Shown here piece after piece: positions 17,547-24,638 of a DNA stretch of 64,000 nucleotides; the first letter of the stretch is position 1; each line of letters starts with the position of its first letter. Origin of the DNA: Bradyrhizobium sp. B097. Its GTDB lineage: Bacteria > Pseudomonadota > Alphaproteobacteria > Rhizobiales > Xanthobacteraceae. The position numbers and the translations under genes are program-made. The stretch lies in NCBI RefSeq assembly GCF_038957035.1, contig NZ_CP152412.1, positions 2,848,501 to 2,912,500 on the forward strand, in the 5' to 3' direction. Below the pieces are notes generated by a model. The model saw only the letters and a program-made list of their open reading frames with translations. It was not told where the DNA came from and made no database searches.

Positions 17547-18011
17547 TCAGGTCGGCGCCTTCTGACCCTCGGTCGCGTTGACCAGCAGGCGGTCCAGCGA
17601 GGCGGCGCCGGGACCTGCGATCGCAAGCCACATGAAGGCGGCGAAGTAGGTCGCTTCCTCGAACCCGAGCAGCGTCTCCAGTGAGTCGACGTCGCCCCAT
17701 TTCGCCGACCTGATCGCGACGATCATCACCACCGCGAGCATCGCGGCGGGGATGCGGGTGAACAGGCCGAGGATCAGCATCGCGCCGCCGAAGCATTCGA
17801 CGCCGGACACGAACGGGGTGAGGATGCTCGGGAACGGAATGCCCCAACCGACGAAGTTCTCGGTGACCTGGGCGAGGTTGGTGAGCTTGCCCCAGCCGGC
17901 CAGCATGAAGGTGTAGCCGACGATGATCCGCATGATCAGCGGTCCGGCCCAGGAGAAATACGACGCGATCCGCGCCGGGAGCAGAATCAGCAGGTTGATG
18001 ATGAAATTCAT
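17547..18011 (-). CDS. DoxX family membrane protein
   Basis: A 154-residue inner-membrane protein starting MNFIINLLILLPARIASYF, with four hydrophobic segments and the DoxX hallmark GYTFMLAGWGKLTNLAQVTENFVGWGIP. GGGAGG lies 8 bases before the ATG, which supports 18011 over an ATG at 18026. DoxX proteins are recurrent companions of DUF692/DUF2063/Cys-rich peptide operons (gigPABT type), though their function there is not settled. The next gene downstream is the DUF255 thioredoxin-like gene. An ECF-type promoter motif lies about 76 bases upstream. Confidence 0.88.
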   Translation of the reverse strand: MNFIINLLILLPARIASYFSWAGPLIMRIIVGYTFMLAGWGKLTNLAQVTENFVGWGIPFPSILTPFVSGVECFGGAMLILGLFTRIPAAMLAVVMIVAIRSAKWGDVDSLETLLGFEEATYFAAFMWLAIAGPGAASLDRLLVNATEGQKAPT

Positions 18012-18086
18012 GCGAGACCCTCCCAATATTCCGCCACGCAGCCTGCGCCGGCGTCCGGTGCGAACGCAAAGGCACGAGCCAGAAGC

Positions 18087-18112
18087 TACGGCCGCGTCAT
18101 GGTGGGAGTTTC
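18087..18112 (-). promoter_or_regulatory. ECF sigma-type promoter for doxX
   Basis: On the minus strand GAAACT (18107-18112), 16-base spacer, CGTAGCT (CGTA core 18087-18090). The -10 box and flanking AGCT equal those of the two precursor promoters; the -35 box differs (GAAACT instead of GTAACC) but keeps the AAC core. Confidence 0.5.
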
Positions 18113-18140
18113 GCCTGACATGGCAGGCTTGTTACGGGCC

Positions 18141-18872
18141 CTAGCCGATATTTTGCAGCGCCGGGAAAGTTTCCAGCAGCCAGACGCTGACGCCCGACAC
18201 CGCGCCGGTCAGGAAGCCGATGCCGGTGACCACCATCAGCACGCCCATCACGCGCTCGACGGTGTCGAGATGGCGCTTCATCCGCGCGAACACCGAGGAG
18301 AACTGCTTGACCATGAAGGCGGCGAGCAGGAAGGGGATGCCGAGCCCGGCGGAATACACCGCGAGCAGGCCGGCGCCCTTGGTCACCGTGGCTTCCGCGG
18401 CCGCAATCGAGAGGATCGCGGCCAGGATCGGCCCGATGCAGGGCGTCCAGCCGAACGCGAACGCAAGGCCCATGACATAGGCGCCCCACAGCCCGACCGG
18501 CTTGGGCGCGGTCAGCCGCCCCTCGCGCATCAACAGGCCGATCCGGGTGATGCCGAGGAAGTGCAGGCCCATGATGATGATGATGATGCCGGCCAGAATC
18601 GAGAGCTCGGCCGACCAGGCGCGCACCAGCCCGCCGACGATCGAGGCGCTGGCGCCGAGCGCCACGAACACGGTGGAGAAGCCGAGCACGAACATCACCG
18701 CCGCCGTCATCACCGCGCGCTTGGAGGCCGCGGTGGCGCCGTCCTGGTTGACCTGCTCGATGGTCGCACCGGTCAGGTAGATCAGATAGGGCGGCACCAG
18801 CGGCAGCACGCAGGGCGACAGGAAGCTGACTAGACCGGCGATCAAGGCGGCCGGGATCGTGACGTCGTGCAT
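18141..18872 (-). CDS. ccdA: CcdA-type cytochrome c biogenesis / disulfide-reducing membrane protein
   Basis: A 243-residue inner-membrane protein of the CcdA/DsbD-transmembrane family that carries electrons from cytoplasmic thioredoxin to periplasmic acceptors. Conserved redox cysteines are in FLSPCVLPLVPPYL (near residue 21) and FGWTPCIGP (near residue 143), with six hydrophobic segments. Start MHDVTIPAALIAG at 18872 is preferred; an upstream ATG at 18953 adds unconserved residues and would overlap the promoter motif. It is upstream of doxX and the DUF255 thioredoxin-like gene on the same strand, suggesting it powers that reductase. Confidence 0.88.
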   Translation of the reverse strand: MHDVTIPAALIAGLVSFLSPCVLPLVPPYLIYLTGATIEQVNQDGATAASKRAVMTAAVMFVLGFSTVFVALGASASIVGGLVRAWSAELSILAGIIIIIMGLHFLGITRIGLLMREGRLTAPKPVGLWGAYVMGLAFAFGWTPCIGPILAAILSIAAAEATVTKGAGLLAVYSAGLGIPFLLAAFMVKQFSSVFARMKRHLDTVERVMGVLMVVTGIGFLTGAVSGVSVWLLETFPALQNIG

Positions 18873-18910
18873 CAAGGAACCTTCGAAGATAGCTGGCCTG
18901 TCTTGGCGTG

Positions 18911-18936
18911 TACGCAGCCAACAATCCAGAAGTTTC
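18911..18936 (-). promoter_or_regulatory. ECF sigma-type promoter for ccdA
   Basis: On the minus strand GAAACT (18931-18936), 16-base spacer, CGTA (18911-18914). Same boxes and spacing as in front of doxX. The -10 core lies 39 bases upstream of the ccdA ATG, an ordinary promoter distance. Confidence 0.55.
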
Positions 18937-19017
18937 GTCACTGAGGCCTTCAACTATGGTCACAGGCCCGTGTCTGGGGGCTGCGTTGCGTCCCGGGCTG
19001 GTGAAACAATCGCGGAT

Positions 19018-21108
19018 ATGTTCCGTAGTGCGGTAAAGCAACCGCTGATCCGGACCTCATCGATGCGCATCGGCATCCGCAGCGCCATCTCCGCCCTCGT
19101 CCTGACCTCGATCGTGGTCAGCGCCGTCGGCGTGCATCTGTTGTGGTGGCGCACCGCACAACAGGTGAGCCAGACGCTGGCCGACACCATCAACGACCAG
19201 ATCGTGTCCGCGGTCGGCGACGAATTGCAGTCGATCACGACCGAAGCGCGCTCGTCGATGACGGCGGTGCGGACGCTGTTGACCGAGAAGGTGCTGGACG
19301 CCCGCGACGCGCGCAAGCGGCAGTTCGTGTTCCTGTCGCAGCTGCAGTCGCAACCGACCATTTCGTGGGTCGCGTTCGGCTGGCCGGACGGCTCGTTCTT
19401 CGCCGGACACAAGCTCGGCGACGCCGGCGTCGAGATGCTGACCATCTCGCCCGACCGCAAGCTGCGGGCCGATCGATACGACTATGCCGGTATCGACATC
19501 AAGCTCAAAGACAGCACTGTCGAGGATGGCAAATACCTGGTCACGGAGCAGCCCTGGTTTCGCGATGCGATCGCAGCCCGCGACCAGCAATGGTCGACGC
19601 TGACGACGCTGCCCCGCGGCGAGCGGCTGGCCGCGATGCTGTCGGTGCCGATCGACGTCGACGGCGAGCGCACCGGCGTGCTCGCCATCATCATCGAGCT
19701 GACCCGGGTGTCGAACTTCCTCTCGCAGCTCACGGTCGGCAAGTCCGCTGGCGCCTTCCTGCTCGATCGCGACGGCGGTGTGATCGCGTCTCCCGATGCC
19801 GACGCCGACGAGCTCAATGCGCTGAAGACCGACCACCCGCTGCTGCCGGTTGCGGTCGCCGCGGTCAGGCAGGCCGGCAAGGCCTACGATCCCGGCGAGG
19901 GCGAGGCGTTCCGCTCCCAGGTGACGCGGGACGGGCAAGCCTATCAGGCGGTGCTGACGCCGATCTCGTTCCCGGGCTGGTCGCTGGTGACGGTGGTGCC
20001 GGAATCCGAATTCCTCGGCCCGGTGCGGATGACGATCCGCAACCTGCTGATCGGGCTCGCGGTGCTGATCGCGGCCGCCGGGCTGTTGTCGGCGTGGCTG
20101 GCGCAGCGCCTGATCGCGGCGCCCCTGATCAAGGTGGTCGGCGAGATCAGGCATATCGAGCGCTTCGATCTCGACAAGGTCGAGCGGCATCCGTCGCGCC
20201 TTGCCGAGATCGAAAACCTCTCGGGTGCGATCGGCGACATGGCGCAGGGGCTCGCCGCGTTCCGCAAATACATTCCGGCCGATCTGGTGCGGCGGCTGGT
20301 CAGCGACGGCAATGGCGCGCGGCTCGGCGGCGCGGTGCGGCCGATGAGCGTGATGTTCGTCGACCTCGCCGGCTTCACCGGCATGTCGGAACGGCTCGGC
20401 GACCGCATCATCCCCTTGCTGTCGCACTACTTCGACGTCGTCTCCGCGGCGATCCAGCAGGAGAGCGGCACCATCGACAAGTTTATCGGCGACGCCGTGA
20501 TGGCGTTCTGGGGCGCGCCCGCGGCCAATCCGGATCATGCCGCGGATTGCTGCCGGGCGGCGCTTGCCTGCCAGCGCGCGGTCGCGCAGGCCGGTCTCGC
20601 CGACGACAAGGCGGAGCCGGTCAGGATCCGCATCGGCATCAATTCCGGCGACATGCTGGTCGGCAATATCGGCTCGGAGGTGCGGCTCAACTACACCGTG
20701 ATCGGCGATGCCGTGAACATCGCGAGCCGCCTCGAGGGCACCAACAAGGTCTATGGATCGACCATCATCATCGGTCCGGAGACGCGGCGTCTGGCCGGCG
20801 ACCGCATCGTCGTCCGCGAGCTCGACCGGCTCGCCGTCTACGGCCGCGCCGGCGGGCTGGAAATCTACGAGTTGATCGCCATGGCCGACGAGGGCGCGAT
20901 CGCGCGCGACTGGATCGCGTCCTACGAGACCGGGCTTGCGGCCTGGCGCGCCGGCGATTTCACCGCAGCGATCGCGGCGTTCGAGACGTCCTTGCAACTC
21001 CGCGGCGCAGATGCGGCCTCGACGCAGATGATCGCGCGGTGCAGGCATCAGCTCGCCAATCCCAGCGACGAGGATTGGGACGGCACCACTGTGGCGCGGT
21101 CGAAATAG
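19018..21108 (+). CDS. Membrane-bound class III adenylate/guanylate cyclase
   Basis: A 696-residue sensor cyclase. A transmembrane segment near residues 20-42, an extracytoplasmic Cache-like sensor (about 45-340), a second transmembrane segment (LIGLAVLIAAAGLLSAWLA) and a HAMP-like linker precede a class III cyclase domain. In that domain the metal-binding motif is FVDLAGFTGMSE and the second Asp lies in DKFIGDAVMAFWGAP; NYTVIGDAVNIASRLEG follows. It makes cAMP (less likely cGMP) from ATP upon an external signal that cannot be read here. It is divergent from ccdA. ATG at 19018 is chosen; the earlier in-frame start at 18859 would extend into the ccdA promoter region. Confidence 0.9.
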   Translation: MFRSAVKQPLIRTSSMRIGIRSAISALVLTSIVVSAVGVHLLWWRTAQQVSQTLADTINDQIVSAVGDELQSITTEARSSMTAVRTLLTEKVLDARDARKRQFVFLSQLQSQPTISWVAFGWPDGSFFAGHKLGDAGVEMLTISPDRKLRADRYDYAGIDIKLKDSTVEDGKYLVTEQPWFRDAIAARDQQWSTLTTLPRGERLAAMLSVPIDVDGERTGVLAIIIELTRVSNFLSQLTVGKSAGAFLLDRDGGVIASPDADADELNALKTDHPLLPVAVAAVRQAGKAYDPGEGEAFRSQVTRDGQAYQAVLTPISFPGWSLVTVVPESEFLGPVRMTIRNLLIGLAVLIAAAGLLSAWLAQRLIAAPLIKVVGEIRHIERFDLDKVERHPSRLAEIENLSGAIGDMAQGLAAFRKYIPADLVRRLVSDGNGARLGGAVRPMSVMFVDLAGFTGMSERLGDRIIPLLSHYFDVVSAAIQQESGTIDKFIGDAVMAFWGAPAANPDHAADCCRAALACQRAVAQAGLADDKAEPVRIRIGINSGDMLVGNIGSEVRLNYTVIGDAVNIASRLEGTNKVYGSTIIIGPETRRLAGDRIVVRELDRLAVYGRAGGLEIYELIAMADEGAIARDWIASYETGLAAWRAGDFTAAIAAFETSLQLRGADAASTQMIARCRHQLANPSDEDWDGTTVARSK

Positions 21109-21202
21109 CGGGAACTGCGCAGCGGCGTGTGCAAGCCGCCGTGAGGTGCGGCAACACCGCGAGCTTGGCTGTTTGACAGCTTGAATCGAGAGCGATCCTC
21201 AT

Positions 21203-21328
21203 CGTCGTCCTGGCCTAGTGCGCAATTGCGCACGGGGGCCGGGACCCATAACCCCAAAAGCAAATTATTGCGCGATGCTCGAACGACGAGTCCCACCGAC
21301 AACATCCGCCGCGACGCATGGGTCCCTG
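21203..21328. repeat. Palindromic repeat family D, copy interrupted by IS110
   Basis: The left arm GTCGTCCTGG...GGGACCCATAACCCC and the start of the right arm (GCATGGGTCCCTG, to about 21328) are present. The rest of the right arm, GCCTTCGCCGGGACGCC, lies beyond the IS110 element at about 22437. The copy contains the palindrome GTGCGCAATTGCGCAC (21218-21233) also found in the helicase repeat. Confidence 0.75.
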
Positions 21329-21485
21329 TGTCTTGGAAGTCTGTCATGATGGGGTGGGCGGGAAGCCGTTGGGTCCTTGGCGCTTGACGCCGTGAGCCGG
21401 CTCGGTCTCCCGCCCGTTCCATCTATCAACCTGAACAGTTGCACGAGGCTGCGCCAACAGACCTCGCATCACAGGGACAGGCACC
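21329..21485 (+). ncRNA. Candidate bridge RNA region of the IS110 element
   Basis: IS110 recombinases use a structured bridge RNA made from a non-coding end of the element. The 157 bases between the inferred left end and the transposase ATG are non-coding and contain GC-rich inverted segments (GGGCGGGAAGCC near 21356 and GGTCTCCCGCCC near 21406). Location is inferred from the family; I have not folded it. Confidence 0.35.
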
Positions 21486-22427
21486 GTGACCATAGCTCTT
21501 CGTTACGTCGGAATCGACATCTCCAAAAAATACCTCGATATCTTTGATGAGGCTGACGGCGTGCCGAGGCGCATTGCCAACGCGACACAGGCCATCACAC
21601 AGCAGGTGGCGCGTTGGCAATGCGATGCGCTGGTCGTCTTCGAGGCGACGGGTATCTATGACCTCGCGCTTCGCGAGGCGCTGCGTCAGGCCGGCATCCG
21701 CTTCGCACGGATCAACCCGGCCCGTGCCCGCGACTTTGCGCGGGCGAGCGGCCTACTCGCCAAGACCGATCCGATCGATGCGCGGATGCTGGCAGCCTTT
21801 GCGCGGGCCATGCAGCCCGCCCCCGAGCAGGTCGCCGATCCTGCACGCAACGCCCTGGCGAGGCTTGCAAAACGGCGGGATCAGCTGGTCCTCATGCGCG
21901 CCCAGGAGAAGAACCGGCGCAGCGAGGCCGACGATCGCGCCATGGCCGAACGCATTGGCCGCCTCATCGAGGTCCTCGACCGCGAGATCGCCGAGATCGA
22001 GGCCGACATCAGCGCATTGATTAAAGCCGAAGCGGAGATCGCGGACGATGCGAAGTTAATGCGTTCGCTGCCCGGCGTGGGTCCCGTGGCCTGCATGCAG
22101 CTCATCGCGCAGATGCCGGAACTCGGGCGGGTCGGACCGAAGCAACTCGCAGCGCTCGCTGGTCTTGCTCCCTTCAACGTCGACAGCGGCACCTTCCGCG
22201 GCAAGCGCAAGATTGCGGGCGGCCAAAAGCGCGTTCGTGACGCCCTTTATATGGCGGCCCTCAACGCAGTTCGCAGAGCTGATCCGTTCAAGGCCTTCTA
22301 TGCACGACTGCGACAAGCCGGAAAACCAGCCAAACTCGCCCTCATCGCCGTCGCCAGGAAGCTGCTGACGGTCCTCAATGCCATCATGCGAGACCGAAAG
22401 CCCTACCTGCAAACCAAACCAACATAA
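21486..22427 (+). CDS. IS110-family transposase (DEDD recombinase)
   Basis: A 313-residue protein. The N-terminal RuvC-like DEDD domain starts YVGIDISKKYLDI (first Asp), then VVFEATGIYD, KTDPIDARMLAAFA, and a coiled linker. The C-terminal Tnp_20 domain contains the catalytic-serine region SLPGVGPVACMQLI and LAALAGLAPFNVDSGTFRGKRKIAGGQKRVR. Length is usual for the family (300-400), and no frameshift or stop is seen, so it may be active. The ATG at 21486 follows a GGGACAGGC-type weak ribosome site. Confidence 0.92.
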   Translation: MTIALRYVGIDISKKYLDIFDEADGVPRRIANATQAITQQVARWQCDALVVFEATGIYDLALREALRQAGIRFARINPARARDFARASGLLAKTDPIDARMLAAFARAMQPAPEQVADPARNALARLAKRRDQLVLMRAQEKNRRSEADDRAMAERIGRLIEVLDREIAEIEADISALIKAEAEIADDAKLMRSLPGVGPVACMQLIAQMPELGRVGPKQLAALAGLAPFNVDSGTFRGKRKIAGGQKRVRDALYMAALNAVRRADPFKAFYARLRQAGKPAKLALIAVARKLLTVLNAIMRDRKPYLQTKPT

Positions 22428-22484
22428 CAGTTGCCGGCCTTCGCCGGGACGCCGTGGGGACGTAGGTCGCGCCACATATTCGAT

Positions 22485-22605
22485 GTCGTCCTGGCGAAAG
22501 CCAGGACCCATTACCCCGAATGTCAGTTCTTGTGCGACGCTGGGGCGACGATCCTGGTCACAACTGCTCGCGGTGGTTATGGGTCCTGGCTTTCGCCAGG
22601 ACGAC
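22485..22605. repeat. Palindromic intergenic repeat, family D copy 2
   Basis: Arms GTCGTCCTGGCGAAAGCCAG and CTGGCTTTCGCCAGGACGAC enclose about 80 bases with GGACCCATTACCCC and GGTTATGGGTCC. It is immediately downstream of the IS110 element. A further copy is at 54673-54791. Confidence 0.9.
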
Positions 22606-22650
22606 CACGGGGAAGCAGTGAGTTCATCACGACGACCGTCACCAGCATCA

Positions 22651-23397
22651 TCACCGCTTGCGCGCGCCTTTGCTCGCCGCCGTCTCGCACTCCCGCTCCC
22701 GAATCCGCACCAGATCGTCGGCCGAATGCGTCAGCAGCACCACCGTGGCCTCGCGTGCGGCCTCGGCATCGCCGGCGGCGATCGCGTCCAGCACCGCGCG
22801 GTGCTCGATCAGCGCGCGCGGGCGGTGCGAGCCGGGGGCTGCGATCGTAAAGCTCTGGCGCAGGGTGATCTCGAACATCTGCGCGATCGGCCAGAAGAAC
22901 TCGTTGCGGGTCGCGTAATAGATAGCCTGATGGAACATGATGTCGGCGGCGACGAAGTCCTCATTGGTTCCTGCCGCGTCCATGCCGTCGCATCCGGCGC
23001 GGATGCGGGCGATGTCGTCTTCCCCGGCATGGGTCGCGGCCAACGCTGCGGCAGCGGGCTCGACCGCGGAGCGCAGCTGAAACAGCTTGGCCAGATAGCG
23101 ATCGATCTCCGCGGTCTCGAGGTGCCAGCGCAGCACGTCGGGATCGAGCTGATTCCACTGCTCGGGCGGCCGCACCCGCGTGCCGCTCTTCGGCCGCGAC
23201 TCGATCAACCCCTTGCCGGTCAGCGTCCGCATCGCCTCGCGCACCACGGTGCGGCTGACATCCATCATCTCGCAGATCTGCATTTCCGGCGGCAGCGTCT
23301 CGCCGACGCCGATCTCGCCGCGGACGATGCTGCTGCCGACCCGGTCGGCGACCTGGCTGTGCACGCTCCGGCGCAACGCGTTGGAGGTCTGGAACAT
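22651..23397 (-). CDS. GntR/FadR-family transcriptional regulator
   Basis: A 248-residue repressor. The N-terminal winged helix reads SQVADRVGSSIVRGEIGVGETLPPEMQICEMMDVSRTVVREAMRTLTGKGLIESRPKSGTRV; the C-terminal FCD ligand-binding domain has the metal-site pattern with D/H residues (FVAADIMFHQAIYYATRN...EHRAVLDAIAAGD). Start MFQTSN at 23397. It is divergent from a TRAP transporter operon, with a perfect palindrome between them, so it likely senses the TRAP substrate (a sugar acid or other carboxylate) and represses transport. Confidence 0.9.
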   Translation of the reverse strand: MFQTSNALRRSVHSQVADRVGSSIVRGEIGVGETLPPEMQICEMMDVSRTVVREAMRTLTGKGLIESRPKSGTRVRPPEQWNQLDPDVLRWHLETAEIDRYLAKLFQLRSAVEPAAAALAATHAGEDDIARIRAGCDGMDAAGTNEDFVAADIMFHQAIYYATRNEFFWPIAQMFEITLRQSFTIAAPGSHRPRALIEHRAVLDAIAAGDAEAAREATVVLLTHSADDLVRIRERECETAASKGARKR

Positions 23398-23462
23398 CGG
23401 AAGCCTCGCTGCGGTTGGTTGCCTGCGCCGCCGCCGCGGCACTCTTGCACAACCGAATACAT

Positions 23463-23485
23463 TTTGTCATACATTATGACAAAAG
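23463..23485. promoter_or_regulatory. Palindromic operator for the GntR regulator
   Basis: Perfect 10-base arms TTTTGTCATA (23463-23472) and TATGACAAAA (23476-23485) with a 3-base centre. Its size and position in the divergent promoter region fit a GntR/FadR operator, and the TTGT...ACAA outline is typical of that family. Confidence 0.75.
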
Positions 23486-23597
23486 CGCTGCCAAGCTCGC
23501 GCCATGCGGCGGGCGGCCAAGAGAACGCCAAGACAACAAGAGAACGCCAAGACAAAGCGAAGACAAAAACGATCCGTTCCTGGGGAGGAGCACCATC

Positions 23598-24629
23598 ATG
23601 ATCTCGAAGTATGTGAACCGCCGCATCCTGTTGCGGTCGTCGGCGGCTGCTGCGGCGTGGCTCGCTGCCGCGCCCGCGATCATCGGCCGCGCGCAGGCCG
23701 CGACCATGAAGATGCGGTGCTCGTCGTCGCTCCCGAACGACCCGAAATATGCCAACGGCCGCGTCTACTACGACAACCTGGTCAAGAGCATGAAGGCGAA
23801 CGGGCTCGGCGAGCAGATCGAGGTCACCTTCTTCCCCGACAACCAACTCGGCCAGGAGATCGACGTCATCAACTCGGTGAAGCTCGGGGTGATCGACCTG
23901 ATGGTCTCGGGCTCGTCGATCTCGGCGAACCTCGTGCCGCTGGTCGGCACTTTCGATCTCGGCTACCTCTTCACCAGCTACCAGCAGCAGACCAAGGCGT
24001 TCGACGCCGGCGCGGCGAAGCCGATCGAGGATGCGCTGCTCAAGGGCGGCAGCATCCACATCATCGCCTGGGCCTACAATTTCGGCGCGCGCAGCGTGCT
24101 GGCGAAGAAGCCGGTGAAGACGCCGGAAGACCTCGCCGGCCTGAAGATCCGCACGCTGCCCAACCCGATCATCACCGAATGCCTGCGCCTGATGGGGGCC
24201 GCGGCGACGCCGCTGGCGTTCGGCGAGATCTATACGGCGCTGCAAGCCGGTGTGCTCGACGGCCTCGAGCACGATCCGCCGACCATCCTGGCCAGCAAGT
24301 TCTACGAGACGGCGAAGCACTACGCGCTGACCCAGCACATCTTCTCGCCGCTCGCGGTCTATTTCAGCGACACCACGTACAATCGCATGGCCCCCAAGCT
24401 GCGCGAAGGCTTCCTCGACGCGGCGAAGCAGGCTGCGACCGACACCCGCGCACATGGGCTCGCGGTGGAGAAGGAGGCACTGGCGACCCTGGTGGAGAAG
24501 GGCGTCACGGTCGTCGAATGCGACAAGGAGGCATTCCGCAAGCGCGTGCTGCCGCAGACCGACAATTTCATCAAGGCGCGGCCCGAGGCGAAGGCCGTCG
24601 TCGAGTTGATCCGCGCCACCCAGGCCTGA
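23598..24629 (+). CDS. TRAP transporter solute-binding protein (DctP type)
   Basis: A 343-residue periplasmic receptor. The N-terminus MISKYVNRRILLRSSAAAAAW carries a twin-arginine-like RR motif and an AQA cleavage site near residue 34. DctP-type blocks follow: FFPDNQLGQEIDVINSVKLGVIDLM, the Arg-bearing LKIRTLPNPI that binds substrate carboxylates, and EIYTALQAGVLDGLEHD. The ribosome site GGGGAGGAG lies just upstream of ATG 23598. It is first in a three-gene operon with the fused TRAP permease and a 2-hydroxyacid dehydrogenase. Substrate is probably an organic or sugar acid. Confidence 0.92.
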   Translation: MISKYVNRRILLRSSAAAAAWLAAAPAIIGRAQAATMKMRCSSSLPNDPKYANGRVYYDNLVKSMKANGLGEQIEVTFFPDNQLGQEIDVINSVKLGVIDLMVSGSSISANLVPLVGTFDLGYLFTSYQQQTKAFDAGAAKPIEDALLKGGSIHIIAWAYNFGARSVLAKKPVKTPEDLAGLKIRTLPNPIITECLRLMGAAATPLAFGEIYTALQAGVLDGLEHDPPTILASKFYETAKHYALTQHIFSPLAVYFSDTTYNRMAPKLREGFLDAAKQAATDTRAHGLAVEKEALATLVEKGVTVVECDKEAFRKRVLPQTDNFIKARPEAKAVVELIRATQA

Positions 24630-24638
24630 GGTCGGCGC

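Larger units (their letters stand above)
21329..22436 (+). mobile_element. IS110-family insertion sequence
   Basis: Bounds are inferred from the split right arm of a family D repeat: GGGTCCCTG before 21329 joins GCCTTCGCC after 22436 to restore the usual hairpin. The element is about 1.1 kb with one transposase gene, no obvious terminal inverted repeats and no clear target duplication, as expected for IS110. Ends are uncertain by a few bases. Confidence 0.7.
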
